64,000 bases of DNA from Patiria miniata (Eukaryota > Echinodermata > Asteroidea > Valvatida > Asterinidae): contig NW_024037062.1 of assembly GCF_015706575.1 (NCBI RefSeq), positions 7,994,811-8,058,810 of the forward strand, given 5' to 3'. Below the pieces are notes generated by a model. That model saw nothing but the letters and a program-made list of their open reading frames with translations, was not told the origin of the DNA and ran no database searches. Shown here one piece after another: positions 11,101 through 21,235 of the stretch; position 1 is the stretch's first letter, and every line of letters begins with the position of its first letter. A program made the translations under genes and the position numbers.

Positions 11101-12589
11101 GTTTGTTTTATAAATTTGCAAAAATATTGATTTATGCTCAGCAGGTTTGTTTTATCCGCTTACTCTGCAAGTGTGGCCGCAGCTTGGAGAATAATTGCAG
11201 CATATGGTTCTCAGTTTCTGCTTAGTATATAATTTGCTATTAAATCAGAACGTATTCTATGTTCAGCAGCTTCGATTATCCGCTTTACTCTGCAAGTGTG
11301 GCCGCTGCCTGGTATAGTGCCTGAAGCATGGTTCTCAGTTTTTACTTAGTGCATACATTTGCTAATTTGTTAATTATGCTCATGCAGCAGGTTTGATTAT
11401 CTGCTTACTCTGCAGTCACGAGCGGGTCCGCAGCCTGGTGTAATGCTGGACCTAGTGAAACCAATCCATGGATCCAAGTCGAACTCGGTTCCAATGCAAC
11501 CATCACTGGCGTTATCACCCAGGGGCGCGGGACTTCGAATGGGGACTGGCCCCAATGGGTGACAGAGTTCAAAGTCGCCTATAGTCACGATGGCCAAGAA
11601 TGGACCAATGTCACCGATGATGGATCATGCACACCGATGAAGGTAGTCCAAGCACATTGTTCGATATGAGCCTCTGATGACGGCACACTTTATTGTTTAC
11701 ATGTGCGCTTTGCTATGGGGGTACTAGTCTGGTTCCCTGATATTACAATTTCCCCCGACGCCCTGACGTCTAAATACATCAGAAACAGTCAGAATCTTTC
11801 GGTCTGAGAACCAGACTATGGGGCTACGAAACTGCCGTCCCCACCGGGCTCCCACGTGTAAACAAAGTGTGACGTCATCAGTAGACAGGCCTATTTGCCC
11901 TTTCACCAAGGTATACTGTATACTCAGTGTTGTCCGAGCATTTCTGAGATAAAATTCACAAGCTTACTCAGTGGGTTGGGACTGGAAGCCCACGACATCT
12001 TTTTTTTTTTTTACGGGTGCAAATGTTGGATGGGAAATTAAGCTATAGATCAGATTCAAACCAGCCAGCAGACTCGAACAAGCTTGGAGGTCGAGTGGTA
12101 AGACATTTGCGCTAGTAAGCACGAGGTCGTGGGTTCAAGTCCCACCCAAGTAAACATTTATCCTCATCACTCTGGTAAAAAAAAAGAGAAGCATAAAAGG
12201 CCAACCGTTGGGATTGGTTGTCAGATCGACTTCCAGTCAACAATCAAAACGGCTGTCTTTGCGTTAGTGTTATAAAACACCTTAAATCCGTTAATTATCT
12301 ACTGACAAACCTTTGACTATGAATATGCATGTCGTAGGGTGAGGGCTCCCTCTGTCGATCCTGCATGCTGCAACTACATGGGAAAAATGTTCAACCTTTC
12401 AGCGCTAGTTTGAAAATCCTTATTATTGTTTGTTCCTCACAGTTCCCTGGAAACTCAGACCAAAACACCCACGTGACCACCACTTTCCCGAAGGCTTTCC
12501 AGGCCAGGTTCCTGCGTATCCTGCCAAAGCAGTACAGCGTACACTGCTGTATGCGCTTTGAGGTCCTCGGCTGCCATAGTCACGAGTAA
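8164..12589 (+). CDS. Gene A: secreted F5/8 type C (discoidin) domain protein, four exons
   Basis: Exons 8164-8374, 9004-9138, 11416-11642 and 12443-12589 join in frame (phases 1, 1, 0) to 239 codons ending in TAA. Donors are gtaggt, gtacag and gtagtc; acceptors follow tacag, tgcag and cacag. Residues 1-24 are a signal peptide, probably cleaved after AHA. Residues about 30-65 have leucine heptads suggesting a short coiled coil. Cys75 to Cys235 delimit one F5/8C domain with family hallmarks: PLGMED, ITASS, ARLN, NPWIQVELG, ITQGRG, WVTEFKVAYS, DGQEW, FPGNSD, RFLRILP, MRFEVLGC. This fold usually binds sugars or anionic lipids at exposed loops, so a multivalent secreted lectin, perhaps in immunity or adhesion, is an inference. 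Three N-glycosylation sequons (NIT, NAT, NVT) and extra Cys residues are present. Paralogue: gene B. Confidence 0.9.
8525..8670. repeat. Degenerate CCCAACGTTGGG-type repeat in gene A intron 1
   Basis: Imperfect alternating direct and inverted copies of 'ttgcccaacgtt', 'cgttgggcac' and 'tttgggtatttttt' run through the first intron. The DNA could fold into several small hairpins. It is followed at 8679-8767 by the block shared with 2515-2645. Confidence 0.65.
9520..10076. mobile_element. Foldback (MITE-like) element in gene A intron 2
   Basis: The left arm 'cccgccctgcaaacagg' (from about 9526) with 'gggatgggctgatga' is inverted at the right as 'ctcatcagcgtgtccc' and 'cctgtttgcagggcggg' (10034-10073). 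The element is about 557 bp with no coding frame. I could not fix a target duplication. Confidence 0.7.
10447..10592. mobile_element. Short foldback with telomere-like core
   Basis: 'acctatgttccccaa' occurs three times at 10451-10500 and is inverted twice at 10548-10590 ('ttggggaacataggt'). The loop at 10507-10543 holds several 'ccctaa' units. It lies in intron 2 of gene A. Confidence 0.8.
11085..11415 (+). repeat. Tandem copies of the intron 2/exon 3 junction of gene A
   Basis: 'ttactctgcaagtgtggccgc' at about 11160 and 11286 repeats the real acceptor region 'ttactctgcag' at 11405-11415 and the first bases of exon 3 ('gtccgcagcctggtgtaatgctgga'). The upstream copies read 'gcagcttggagaataattgcag' and 'gctgcctggtatagtgcctgaag'. 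They are followed by the same 'atggttctcagtt...acttag' linker. A 46-bp direct duplication ('ttgatttatgctcagcagg') lies at 11080-11155. The copies have 'gcaag' in place of 'gcag', and their continuation is not an open discoidin frame, so they are decayed exon starts. Confidence 0.75.
11725..11818. mobile_element. 94-bp MITE sharing ends with the 1427-2705 transposon
   Basis: Starts TAGTCTGGTTCCC and ends with the inverse of TAGTCTGGTTCTCAGACC. The flanks TGGGGGTAC (11716-11724) and TGGGGCTAC (11819-11827) look like a 9-bp target duplication with one change. It lies 82 bp after the gene A exon 3 donor. Confidence 0.78.
12083..12150 (+). repeat. tRNA-like sequence, probably a SINE head or tRNA pseudogene
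   Basis: About 68 nt with pol III-like internal promoter blocks: an A-box-like 'gagtggtaagac' and a clear B box 'gggttcaagtccc'. 'cttgg' can pair with 'ccaag' at the ends. An anticodon-like arm (about 12109-12125) is imperfect. Downstream lies an A-rich stretch at 12177-12188. An intact nuclear tRNA is unlikely because the acceptor stem has only five pairs. It is in intron 3 of gene A. Confidence 0.55.
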
Positions 12590-13150
12590 AATAATACCAT
12601 CGATGCTAGCTTGGGAGGCCCAAGCTCTAATGCTCATTGGAAATTTGACAAATGGGAACCTGGGGTGAAATCTATGTCATAGATCTGCGGTGTAGATTTT
12701 TCAGAATGCGTGAGTCAAAATGTTGGGATATATAGATCCTCTCCACACAATGCCCCTCCCCCCCCCCAAAAAAAAAATAGGGTAGGGGCTGTCAAAATAG
12801 GGGTAGGGTAACCGGAAGCAGAACTATTTCTGTTTGGGCCTAATCACAAGTGATGGAGATATAGCTTGCCAAGCAAAATGACTATACAATCACTTATAGA
12901 AGTAGCACACGATCAACATAAAAAAACTACTAAAAAATAAAACACCAGACATTTTCACTCAAACTTAAAGACTTATTCCCGCCTCTTACATTCTGAGTGA
13001 GGGCTATATGATGTACCCGTCTAAACCCAGATTTATGACACATATGGCCCGATCAGTTCTAATTGTCAAATTTCCAGTGACTAGAGCTGGGGCATGTGGG
13101 GTTTCCCGCCGCATCGATGCATGTGAAATAAATCGGTTTGTTGAAAACTG
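12590..13150 (+). other. Gene A 3' UTR region with inverted repeat and poly(A) signal
   Basis: It resembles the region after gene B (37165-37880) in order: 'gctctaatgctc' arm, 'agtcaaaa' block, 'cattctgagt' block, inverse arm, 'cgatgc' block. The arm 12624-12651 is inverted at 13063-13088. AATAAA at 13127-13132 is the best poly(A) signal, giving a 3' UTR of about 550 nt. The corresponding bases in gene B read 'aagaaatc', so that paralogue lacks this signal. Confidence 0.6.
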
Positions 13151-13880
13151 ATGGTTAACATTAATTTACATGCAATTTTTCTCCGGAATCATAAATATTG
13201 TGAAAGGCACAAATTATAACATTTATGTTTTTACATATCAGCATCATTTCTTGCATGTAGTAGATTTTTGAAATAGCGTATTGTAAGGAACACCAATTAA
13301 TTCGGACGATTCACAATGTGAATGTGAGTTTGCCACTGAAATATCACTTATCACCGGTGCATTGTGGGAAGAAGTCGACAAATTCGCAGCGCGGGAGATT
13401 TGAAAAAAAAAATTCCGGTCAGTAGTTTCGTAAGCGTACATGATTCGGGTATCTGATTGCCCTTTTCTTTTCTTTTTATCATGGTGTTTTTTTGTAATTT
13501 GCTCGAGTTGTCTGCCGATGACACTCATTCAAATGGGCAGTTTTGTCGACCGTAAACCAGTTGGCTTAAAATATGGACTCTCCATGGCAAACTCCTGGTG
13601 GCGCACTGCATTGTGAATCGCCCTAATTGGAATATGAACTATTCTGTGTTTTATGTCATTCAATTTACAGCACCCTAATTAATGCTACAACCTGTTGCGT
13701 CATTTTAGCCTCTAAAAAAGCGTTTCTCACAACTATAGAAAGTAAAATAAATTATGCGAGTCTCTTTGCATATTGGGAATCGCGTATCTGATTAGCATAT
13801 TTCAATAGGGGGGGGGGGGGGGCTGGTACCATATTTCAATAGGGGGCGCTGTTTAATTCGATGATTATTAACACTAGATT

Positions 13881-14296
13881 CAGGCGCGGTTCTAGAACCA
13901 ATATTTTTTTTGGGGGGGGGGGGGCAAGCAGGGTGGATCCAGATTTTTTTTCAGGGAGGCGTGCTGAAATGTAGACCGGTTATTTTCTCCAGACACTTAG
14001 GCCTCCGAAAATCAATAGGTGGGTGGGTGGGGTGGGTAGGGTGGGGGGGGGGGGCGCTCATGCCATACTTTCAATGGGGAGCGCCAATAAAATCCTAAAA
14101 TCATTCACACTATATTAACTACAAATGCACCCTTGTCACGACTATTTCTTTTAGGGGGAGACCGTTCGCATGTACATGTACATCACAATCCTCCTTTTTT
14201 GCTAATGCAATTTGTTTTTACGGAATTTATTTTTGGGGGGGGGGGCTAGACAAAATTGTTGTACTCTCATTTGACAAAAACGTAGAACCGCGCCTG
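13881..14296. mobile_element. hAT-like MITE with perfect 8-bp target duplication
   Basis: TIR CAGGCGCGGTTCTA at the left and its inverse at the right. It is flanked by ACTAGATT at 13873-13880 and 14297-14304. It is 416 bp, with G tracts at 13911 and 14043 and a C/G-rich interior that includes an inverted form of the 'cgactatttctttta' block known from 880 and 5895. An 8-bp duplication is the hAT signature. A partial relative follows at 14370-14495 and another is at 32903-33030. Confidence 0.9.
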
Positions 14297-14304
14297 ACTA
14301 GATT

Positions 14305-14830
14305 ACAGAATGGTGTACCGTATTTTGAACAGGCAAACATTATACCAGTATAACCTTTTTTGGGTGTCACAGCAGGGGGGGTTTCGACTTATTTTTTGGG
14401 AATTTGTATGGAATTTTTTTTTATTTGACAGAGCGGGGGGGGGGGGGGTTGACCTCTTTGACCCCCCCCCCTCTCTGGATCCGCGCCTGATTGATGATTA
14501 CATGAGAAAGGGAAGTTGAACTGAATCTCTGCCGGGCTTACAGGTATTATCAGAAGATGATTAATTGTTGACTAGCTGTTGGACTGAATTCTTACTGATT
14601 GAGGCTCTCTTGATTGTTATGGAATGATAATGCAGACGAAGATGCATGAATGATTAAAGGCATACTGACCATTGTCTCTGATCCATTGACTAAAGTGGCA
14701 TAGACAGCTACTCACCTGGGAGCCCTTTTCAATAAAAGAAACCTTTTTTATAAGCGCCTTTTTTTTAATGAGTGCTAACTCTTTTTTGGAAGGTTTCGCG
14801 GACGTCAGCCGCCATAAAAAGCGCCATCTA
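14305..14830. other. Gene-free stretch with partial G-rich MITE
   Basis: 14370-14500 holds a G tract, a C tract and 'ggatccgcgcctga', which look like half of the preceding MITE family. The rest shows no recognisable coding or repeat signal. Confidence 0.6.
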
Positions 14831-14859
14831 TTGTCCGATAATACCTGATAGACATCAAA

Positions 14860-15095
14860 TAAGACCGCATTTAGCGGACAACTTTGTTCCCCGAAATTGC
14901 GAACAGCATTGTTCCCAAAATAACGGACACCTTTGTCCTCAAAATGGCAAGCAAATTATCCCCCAAATCGTAGACATTATTTTCTCCCCCGTATCGCGGA
15001 CAATTTAGTATTGTTTTTGTCCCCCTTATCACGGACAGCTTTGTACCCCAACCAAATAGCGGACAACTTTGTCCCCCAAATCTCGGACATTTTTT
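14860..15095. repeat. Degenerate tandem repeat, unit about 25-35 bp
   Basis: Repeated variants of 'gcggacaactttgtccccc' (for example 14874, 15059), alternating with 'aaat'. About eight units can be recognised. Confidence 0.8.
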
Positions 15096-15467
15096 TGTGA
15101 TGTTGTAAAGTATAGCTTGTTAATTATCAAGAAAAGTAGTCAAGCAAAAGAGTAAATAGTGTGGGGACTGGGGATTTTCCAGTCAGTATTAAACCTTTGA
15201 ACTTATTAGCATATGACATTTGACCCACACGTGCTGAATTACAAAACATTTTCTCGACCGTCGAAGTGTCAACAAAGTTTATATATATTGTCTTCAGCGT
15301 GAAAAGTATATTGTGTAATAAGTGCAATTGTAACACAACTCTTGCTTGTTCCTTATCCAGGTTGGCTGAGACGCTGTCACGTGTGATTCACTAATATAGG
15401 CTAGTGCATGAAACTTGCGTCAGCGTGAACTAGACGCGCGTCGAGACATCGCGCGCGCGTATTTTCC

Positions 15468-15500
15468 AGAGTATAGTGCCCGATCGGGGCACTATACTCT
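15468..15500. repeat. 33-bp near-perfect palindrome
   Basis: The arm AGAGTATAGTGCCC is mirrored as GGGCACTATACTCT around a CGATCG-type centre, next to an alternating CG run (15449-15460). Confidence 0.9.
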
Positions 15501-15710
15501 ATTTTGTGACTGGTAACAGCGTCCTCTGACAAAACTCAAACTCAAAAATTTAATCTAGGGAAAGTAAAAGCGTTTCTGTAATTGTTGAATTGCTTACAGT
15601 TTAATTGCTTGAATTAATTGTTGAAATAAAACAGTTCAATAATAAAACCCTGAAAGGTTTCTTTTCTTATTTTATATTTTGGACAGAGTTGAGTCATAAA
15701 ACACATTTGG

Positions 15711-15861
15711 ACTGGCATAATTCGGTCCCTAGTGCATGTCTATGCCCCCTCGGGCCTGTGAGTGACCAGAAGAGGGTCCTATTTCCCTCGGCCGGACCCT
15801 CTTCTGGTAACTCACAGTCCCTCGGGGCGCATAGACGTGCACTAGTGACCTCATTGCCAGT
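15711..15861. mobile_element. Foldback element of about 150 bp
   Basis: Outer arms 'actggca' and 'tgccagt'. Inner arms include 'ctagtgcatgtctatgcccc' against 'ggggcgcatagacgtgcact' and 'accagaagagggtcc' against 'ggaccctcttctggt'. It can form a long hairpin; no coding content. Confidence 0.85.
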
Positions 15862-16349
15862 CTATATGTATACTATAGTTTCAGGATGCGCGCCCTCCAC
15901 AGGCCACGTATGGCCATTATATAATATTGGATGGCTTTGAGGGGGATACAAGAACATTCTTGTATCACCCGAAAAAAAGCTTTCCAATATTATTATTACT
16001 GTTCAAAGCTCTTGGAATAGACAACAACCAGCACTGCTAATACCTCCTTGCATCCTGGCTGCTTAAAATCATTGCCTGGCTGCTCTTCCTTCAACTTGAA
16101 GGTCATTGAGGTGAATACACAATTCGGCCCGTCGTCTCATATCAGCAACTGCCCGCCGCGTCATACCTGTCCTCCTAATGATCAGTATGGACCACATGTT
16201 GAAATGGGATTTGGAATGGTAATAAATTGAGGACACAATGAACAAGTGCTTACATAATCGCAATGCTTAGCTCCACATTAATGACATTTGCATGATCTAT
16301 TCAGATTAGTCTTAACATAATTCTGGTAAAATAAATTTTTGCCACCCTT

Positions 16350-17190
16350 ATTCTATTTCTGAGATAATTGACTTTGATAAAAAATGCGGATTTAAAAAAA
16401 AAAGGAAAATGGTCACTTCCGGTCTGATGACGTCATGATCCTGAAACCTTACAAGGTCACTTGCGGTTGTCCATAGAATATTTAGGAGCAATTCGAAAAA
16501 AAAAAAAAATTCAAGCAAGTTCACCTTTATTATAAAAATGTGCCAATGGGCGTTTTTTTCGGGTGATGATGTCATCAAGCCGTTTCTTGTGTTTGTTATA
16601 TCCCTCACTAAACATTTGCCTAATTTGTATTATTGTCGCAAAATGCTTCTGTTTTCAAGTTACATATATTAATCATTGCACCTCCGGTGACCCCGGCCCG
16701 GCAATATCTATCAACTGTACCTCGCACGAAATGAAGACGCTAGTACTCAATTCAGTTCAAAAGTTATTGTTCAAAGCATTTTGTCCAATTTTGACCTTAT
16801 CATTTGATATGATGACGTCATAATGACCTCACCAATAAGTGAACATATTTAGATAAGGGTTTCGTATTTGAACAGGCTTCATCTTCATCCCTTGAACCGT
16901 TTAGATAAATTATGTTTGTTTCAATATTGTCGCCTTTTTCGGAATTTGGAATTCACGTAACTTTCACCTTCCGGTAACCACGGAAGAATTAAACGGTCAA
17001 GGACTTCACGTACTTTGAGATTCATCAAGACAAGGTCTATCAGATCCTAAAGTATAAACTTGATTGTTAATTTTGTTTCTAAGTTATGATTGAAACAAAC
17101 CATTCACTTTTTAAACTAAAAGCGCATGTAATTGAATGCATGATTACGTCATCAAGACTCACATAATTATCTGTATTAACAGGGTTGATA
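16350..17190. repeat. Diverged copy of the TGACGTCA-rich repeat family
   Basis: 16410-16830 resembles 24590-25080 ('cttccggt', 'gatgacgtcat', 'agaatat', 'cactaaacat', 'aaaatgcttc'). 16840-17190 resembles 26890-27200 ('accgttt', 'gaattcac', 'ccttccggtaacc'). The order of the two halves is kept, which suggests one long repeat unit. Confidence 0.7.
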
Positions 17191-17247
17191 TTTGTTTCAA
17201 ATTTACATATTACAACACGCGACACAAAAGTCAGGTCATCCACACCA

Positions 17248-17491
17248 GGGGCCAATTTCATAGAGCTGCTTAAGCACAAAATTTGCTTAAGCACAAAAAC
17301 GTCTTGCTTAATAAAATCAGGTTACCAGCCAAAACTCCATGCGATTGTTATGCTAAGTAAAAAACAGCTAAATACCAGTCACAAGCAATGTACATCACAT
17401 GGAGTTTTGGCCGGTAACCTAATTTTACTAAGCAATGTTTTTTCGTGCTTAAGCAAATTTTCTGCTTAAGCAGCTCTATGAAATTGGGCCC
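17248..17491. mobile_element. 244-bp foldback element with long arms
   Basis: Each half is about 100 bp. 'gggccaatttcatagagctg', 'cttaagcacaaaatttgctt' and 'ggttaccagccaaaactcc' are all mirrored at 17400-17491. I believe similar CTTAAGCA foldbacks are abundant in echinoderms (recollection, not checked). Confidence 0.9.
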
Positions 17492-17764
17492 AGATGTCAG
17501 ACGCATGCGAGATGGCAGATTAGGAAGACCAAAGTGGCGCGCCTGTCACTTTATTGGTGTGCCTGGGCTAGTTTGACGGAGAGATAAAATCATTTAATAA
17601 CGCCCGTATGGGAAACTGCACACCACCGCCATAATTGGAAACTGATTCTGATTCTGGAGGTGTGCCAACCCAATGTAAAAGACTGTCAGTTTTAGGGATA
17701 CTGTACCCATCCTGACAGATTCCAGCAAAACATGTTGGGGTTGGATGGGTTGAGTTCTGCCAGG

Positions 17765-17955
17765 GTTAAACGAGATAAATAAGGTGTTTAAACGAGATAC
17801 ATGAGTCGTTTAAACAAGATCAATAAATCGTTAAACAAGACAAATAATACTAAGTCGTTTGAACGAGATAATTAGTCGTTTAAACGAGAAACCGGTACTT
17901 AGTCGTTTAAATGAGATACCGGTACTTAGTCGATTAAATGAGATACTAAGACGTT
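17765..17955. repeat. Tandem repeat of 'gtcgtttaaacgagata' units
   Basis: Seven or more units of about 25-30 bp, some with 'ccggtactta' between them (17891, 17922). Open frames through it are repetitive artefacts. Confidence 0.85.
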
Positions 17956-17999
17956 TTTTAGTTTGTTTGTTTTTTCCCCGTTTTTTTTTTATTTGGTTG

Positions 18000-19060
18000 G
18001 TAACAATACGATTCCGTAGAGTAGGCAGAAATACTCACAAATACAATCAACAAGTAAAATCATCAAGTAGGCCGACAAGATAATAAATACATTACTTGCT
18101 ACGATGGGATTGGATCAGTTACCCTACCAGGGTTTACTGTTGTCTCGAGGTTGAAAGTAGATCCTGGGTACAAGGTTGGGATAATGTAATAAATGTTTTA
18201 ATAGTGGGAAAAAGAAAAGAGTCAACCTCGATCCACGTGTCTACTTTCGATCCCGATGACAATGGGCCTTATACGAGTTGGCCATTTTTGTCGAGTTCCC
18301 TGAACGTATGGCATTAAGTGTTAACTGTTCAATGGGATGGCGCCAGATTATTTATGCAGGCACAATGCAGCCTTATTTTTTACTGTCTTTTTTTTTATCT
18401 GGCTTTAAATATTAGGGAAAAGAGTTTACCTCACTTTCAATTCAATATGGCCGACTCGTGAAAAAGGCCCATAGTAGCGAGAGAGCAAAAAAATGTAGAG
18501 TTCTACTCAAGGTTTAAAAGGAGTTGGGTCTTCCCATAGACAGGTTCCCCGCCGGTTCCTGAATTGTCCTTTGATTTATTTCGCCTCGCAAGGTCAAAAA
18601 CTCACCTTATGCGGTCAACCTGAGCTACGCGCTGAGCTAAAAAGACGAACTAGCCAATGAAATCACGTACACTGTACACGTGATTTTAAGATATGTTTGT
18701 GCAAAACTTCTAAAGCTTGCTGTCGTTTGTCCCCATTTTTTTAATCACTGGACCGACAAACAAGAATATTTTGCTTTTATTGGTTAGTTAATCTTTTTAG
18801 ATCAGTCCGTAGTTCAATAGCCGCTCACGGTAAAGTTTTTCGCCCCGCGAGGCGAAATTTAAGAAATCAAACAGGATAGATATTTGCCTCACGGCCTCGC
18901 GAGACAGAAAACTGCTCAGCAAAAATTCACCGCATACGTTAAGCTACGTGCTATGCAAACGGCTCAAACGGCTTTTTGCTCAGCACGTAGGGTAGCTATT
19001 GTACGCGTGTGCGGCGGGCTTCAGCAGTAAGCACAGTAAAAGCACGCTTAATACTCCTCC
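18000..19060. other. Stretch without a recognised gene
   Basis: There is a short inverted pair of 'cgcctcgc' and 'gcgaggcg' blocks (18584, 18845, 18890) and 'gagctacgcgctgagc'-like blocks (18622, 18945). This suggests degraded foldback sequence. No coding exon could be supported. Confidence 0.5.
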
Positions 19061-19440
19061 AGGACGGTATAGTTTTTCGCTACCTTAATTACCGGTGTCA
19101 CGGTCTCACTTCTCCGGCGTGCTAGCTTCCCGGCCCGGTTGGATTCGGCGGATAATTGAGCACGTTACAGTGCACGTTACATGAGCACGATATACATGCT
19201 CATGTGTCCACTGTGTTTTTCCTCGGGCTGTGTTCTGAAGTCTTGCAGATTTTATGCCTGAACGTTGCCCCTTTTGTTGCGCATCATGCTTATCGTCATG
19301 CTTGGCATCGTGCGTCGTGTCGTGCATCACGTTGTCCCTTGCGACTTTTATCGCGTCGCACCATCGCACTGTGCCCTCATCAAGGTGGTTCCCATCGAAA
19401 TGAGGGCGCTCGTGACGATGATTTACCCCCTTTTCAGTAC
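19060..19440. repeat. CG-rich degenerate repeat ('cgtcgt/catcgt' type), copy 1
   Basis: Runs of 'gcatcatgc', 'cgtcatgc' and 'gtgcgtcgtgtcgtgcatc'. The same mixture, with 'ttgcagattttatgcctg' against 'ttgtagatttttgtgcctg', occurs at 57320-57540. The frames it creates on both strands are not genes. Confidence 0.65.
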
Positions 19441-19763
19441 TTCACTGTCTCATGCCGATTGAATATTGTTAATTCTTTCAAAAATCATTGCTTCCTGTGA
19501 CTTTCGAGTCTAGCTTCAATACCTGGACACGAAAGCCTTGTCTGTACGTTCAATTGGTTATTTTTACACACAAAGTCTCAGTTACTCTCTTGTTACCAGG
19601 TTTGAAGTTTGCATTTAGGTACACAATCATTATAAAATAATACATGATGGAGGAAAATATTGTTAATAAAAGTATTGTGAATAACCTCAGTAAAGCACTT
19701 CGGTATTTCGATGAATTAGTCCAGATCAAAGTCAGTCGGGATAAAATAACCGATGTGATGTTG

Positions 19764-20098
19764 AGGCCGGTTTACCGCCGGTTCATACTCGGGCGCGAAA
19801 AGTCAACGCGATAGCGAATTTGTGACGTCAGGGCAGTTTTAAAAGTTGAGCACATTTCAACTCCGGCGAATTTCGTAGCGAATGCTTCGTGACGTCAAAT
19901 TCGCATCGCATGAAGTATGAACCGACCATGATACTCCACACGAATGCGAATGCGAAATTCGCCGGAAAAATTCGCGAAAATTCGCTGCAAAATTCGCCGG
20001 AGTTCAAATGTGCTCACCTTTTGCGAAATCGCAGCGCGAAAATTTGCTATGACGTCACAAATTTGCGTTCGCATTTCGCTTTGAGTTTAAACCAGCCT
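19764..20098. mobile_element. 335-bp foldback element
   Basis: Ends AGGCCGGTTTA and TAAACCAGCCT. The inner arms around 'gagcacatttcaactccggc' (19848) are mirrored at 19998-20017, and 'gtgacgtca' blocks are mirrored too. The centre is rich in 'gcgaat'/'attcgc'. Confidence 0.85.
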
Positions 20099-20099
20099 G

Positions 20100-20998
20100 A
20101 AACAGAAGTGACGCCATGATGACGTCATATGTATCAAATTACAAGCGAGTTTAGTTTCACAAGATTTTGTTCATTCATAACTCATGAACAAAATGAACAA
20201 TCATGTTGGTACTTATTGTTATAATATTGTTATATTATAGACCATACCTTGTAAAAACATTATTTTCTGATTTTCGAAAGTAAAGTTTCTTGACGGAAGG
20301 AGCGACATTTACGTAGGATAGGTAGGTAACTTAAGAACTGAAGCTGTACATGTGATCATAGTTAGATCTTGATAAGTCGAGTTTGTTAATATTAGTCTCG
20401 ACAAAACGATTTTAAGGCCCAGAAATGTTCAATCTGTGATGCCTTAACCCCCCCCCCCCCATATCAATCTGGCGAGGTCGGTGTCCCCTCCTCATCTTGA
20501 CTAGAAGTCGCCATTGTGGGTGTGTACCAGACGGGTTACATCAAGGGTTACGCGTACTCTGTGCTGAAAAAAAAAACAGTACAGGGAGTAATAGCCGCTT
20601 TGGACTTGTTGTGGTTCACGCATCATTTAAACCATACAATGGTAATGATTGATGGAAGTTCATTAATTTCTTGTCACCAATGCTCCAGTTGACATTTTGG
20701 AGCCCACACAAGGCAGGGAGCAGGCAGTTAATCGTTGGGCCTCCTTTTGTGCATTTCCCCGGAGTTGCTGCGTTATAAATGAAAGTAGCTCGCATTTACG
20801 CGCCTCGCGCGAGCCTGGTGCCACCAGAGAAAATGGCTGTTGCAGGATTAGTCTATATAATAGAATATATAGAGCTATTTTGAATTACTACAGTGCTAAC
20901 TCGCTGTACAAAGTCAAGCCTGCTGGGCAGATCCACGTTTGTGCACAAACATATGGAAATCTCGAAATTTAGTACAGCTTTAGTACGGCTTGAAACAC
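20100..20998. other. Stretch without a recognised gene
   Basis: A C run at 20449-20460 and otherwise ordinary AT-rich sequence. No splice-bounded coding segment was found. Confidence 0.5.
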
Positions 20999-21235
20999 GA
21001 TCCCTCCACAGCATGGCTAAATAGCGCCAGCTTCGGGCCCAATTGCTTCCACAATGCTCAGAATTGGAAGCCCCAAGTCCGGGCCAGAGGTGCATTGCAA
21101 TATCTCTTCAATTCCTCAATTCCATGGCTCTCAGAACTCTCTAGATCTACTAATATAGAATATTTTAAGGGTTCAACTTTTATTCATGAGCTCGGCGGAC
21201 GGATGTTTGGCCTATTTACTGGTGTGCAAGCATAG
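20999..21235. repeat. Dispersed repeat, copy with partner at 23320-23552
   Basis: Starts 'gatccctccaca', contains 'ctaaatagcgcca', 'agtccgggccagaggtg' and 'catggctctcagaactct', and ends 'atttactggtgtgca'. It is similar throughout to 23320-23552 in the same orientation. Inverted pieces are found at 701-740 and 5723-5770. Confidence 0.85.

Noticed and set aside
12083..12150. Functional tRNA gene
   Set aside because: The B box is good but the acceptor stem pairs over only five bases and the anticodon arm is irregular. SINE head or pseudogene preferred.
13244..13528. - strand 94-codon frame near the end of gene A
   Set aside because: No recognisable domain, no splice context, and it lies in AT-rich sequence beyond the gene A poly(A) signal.
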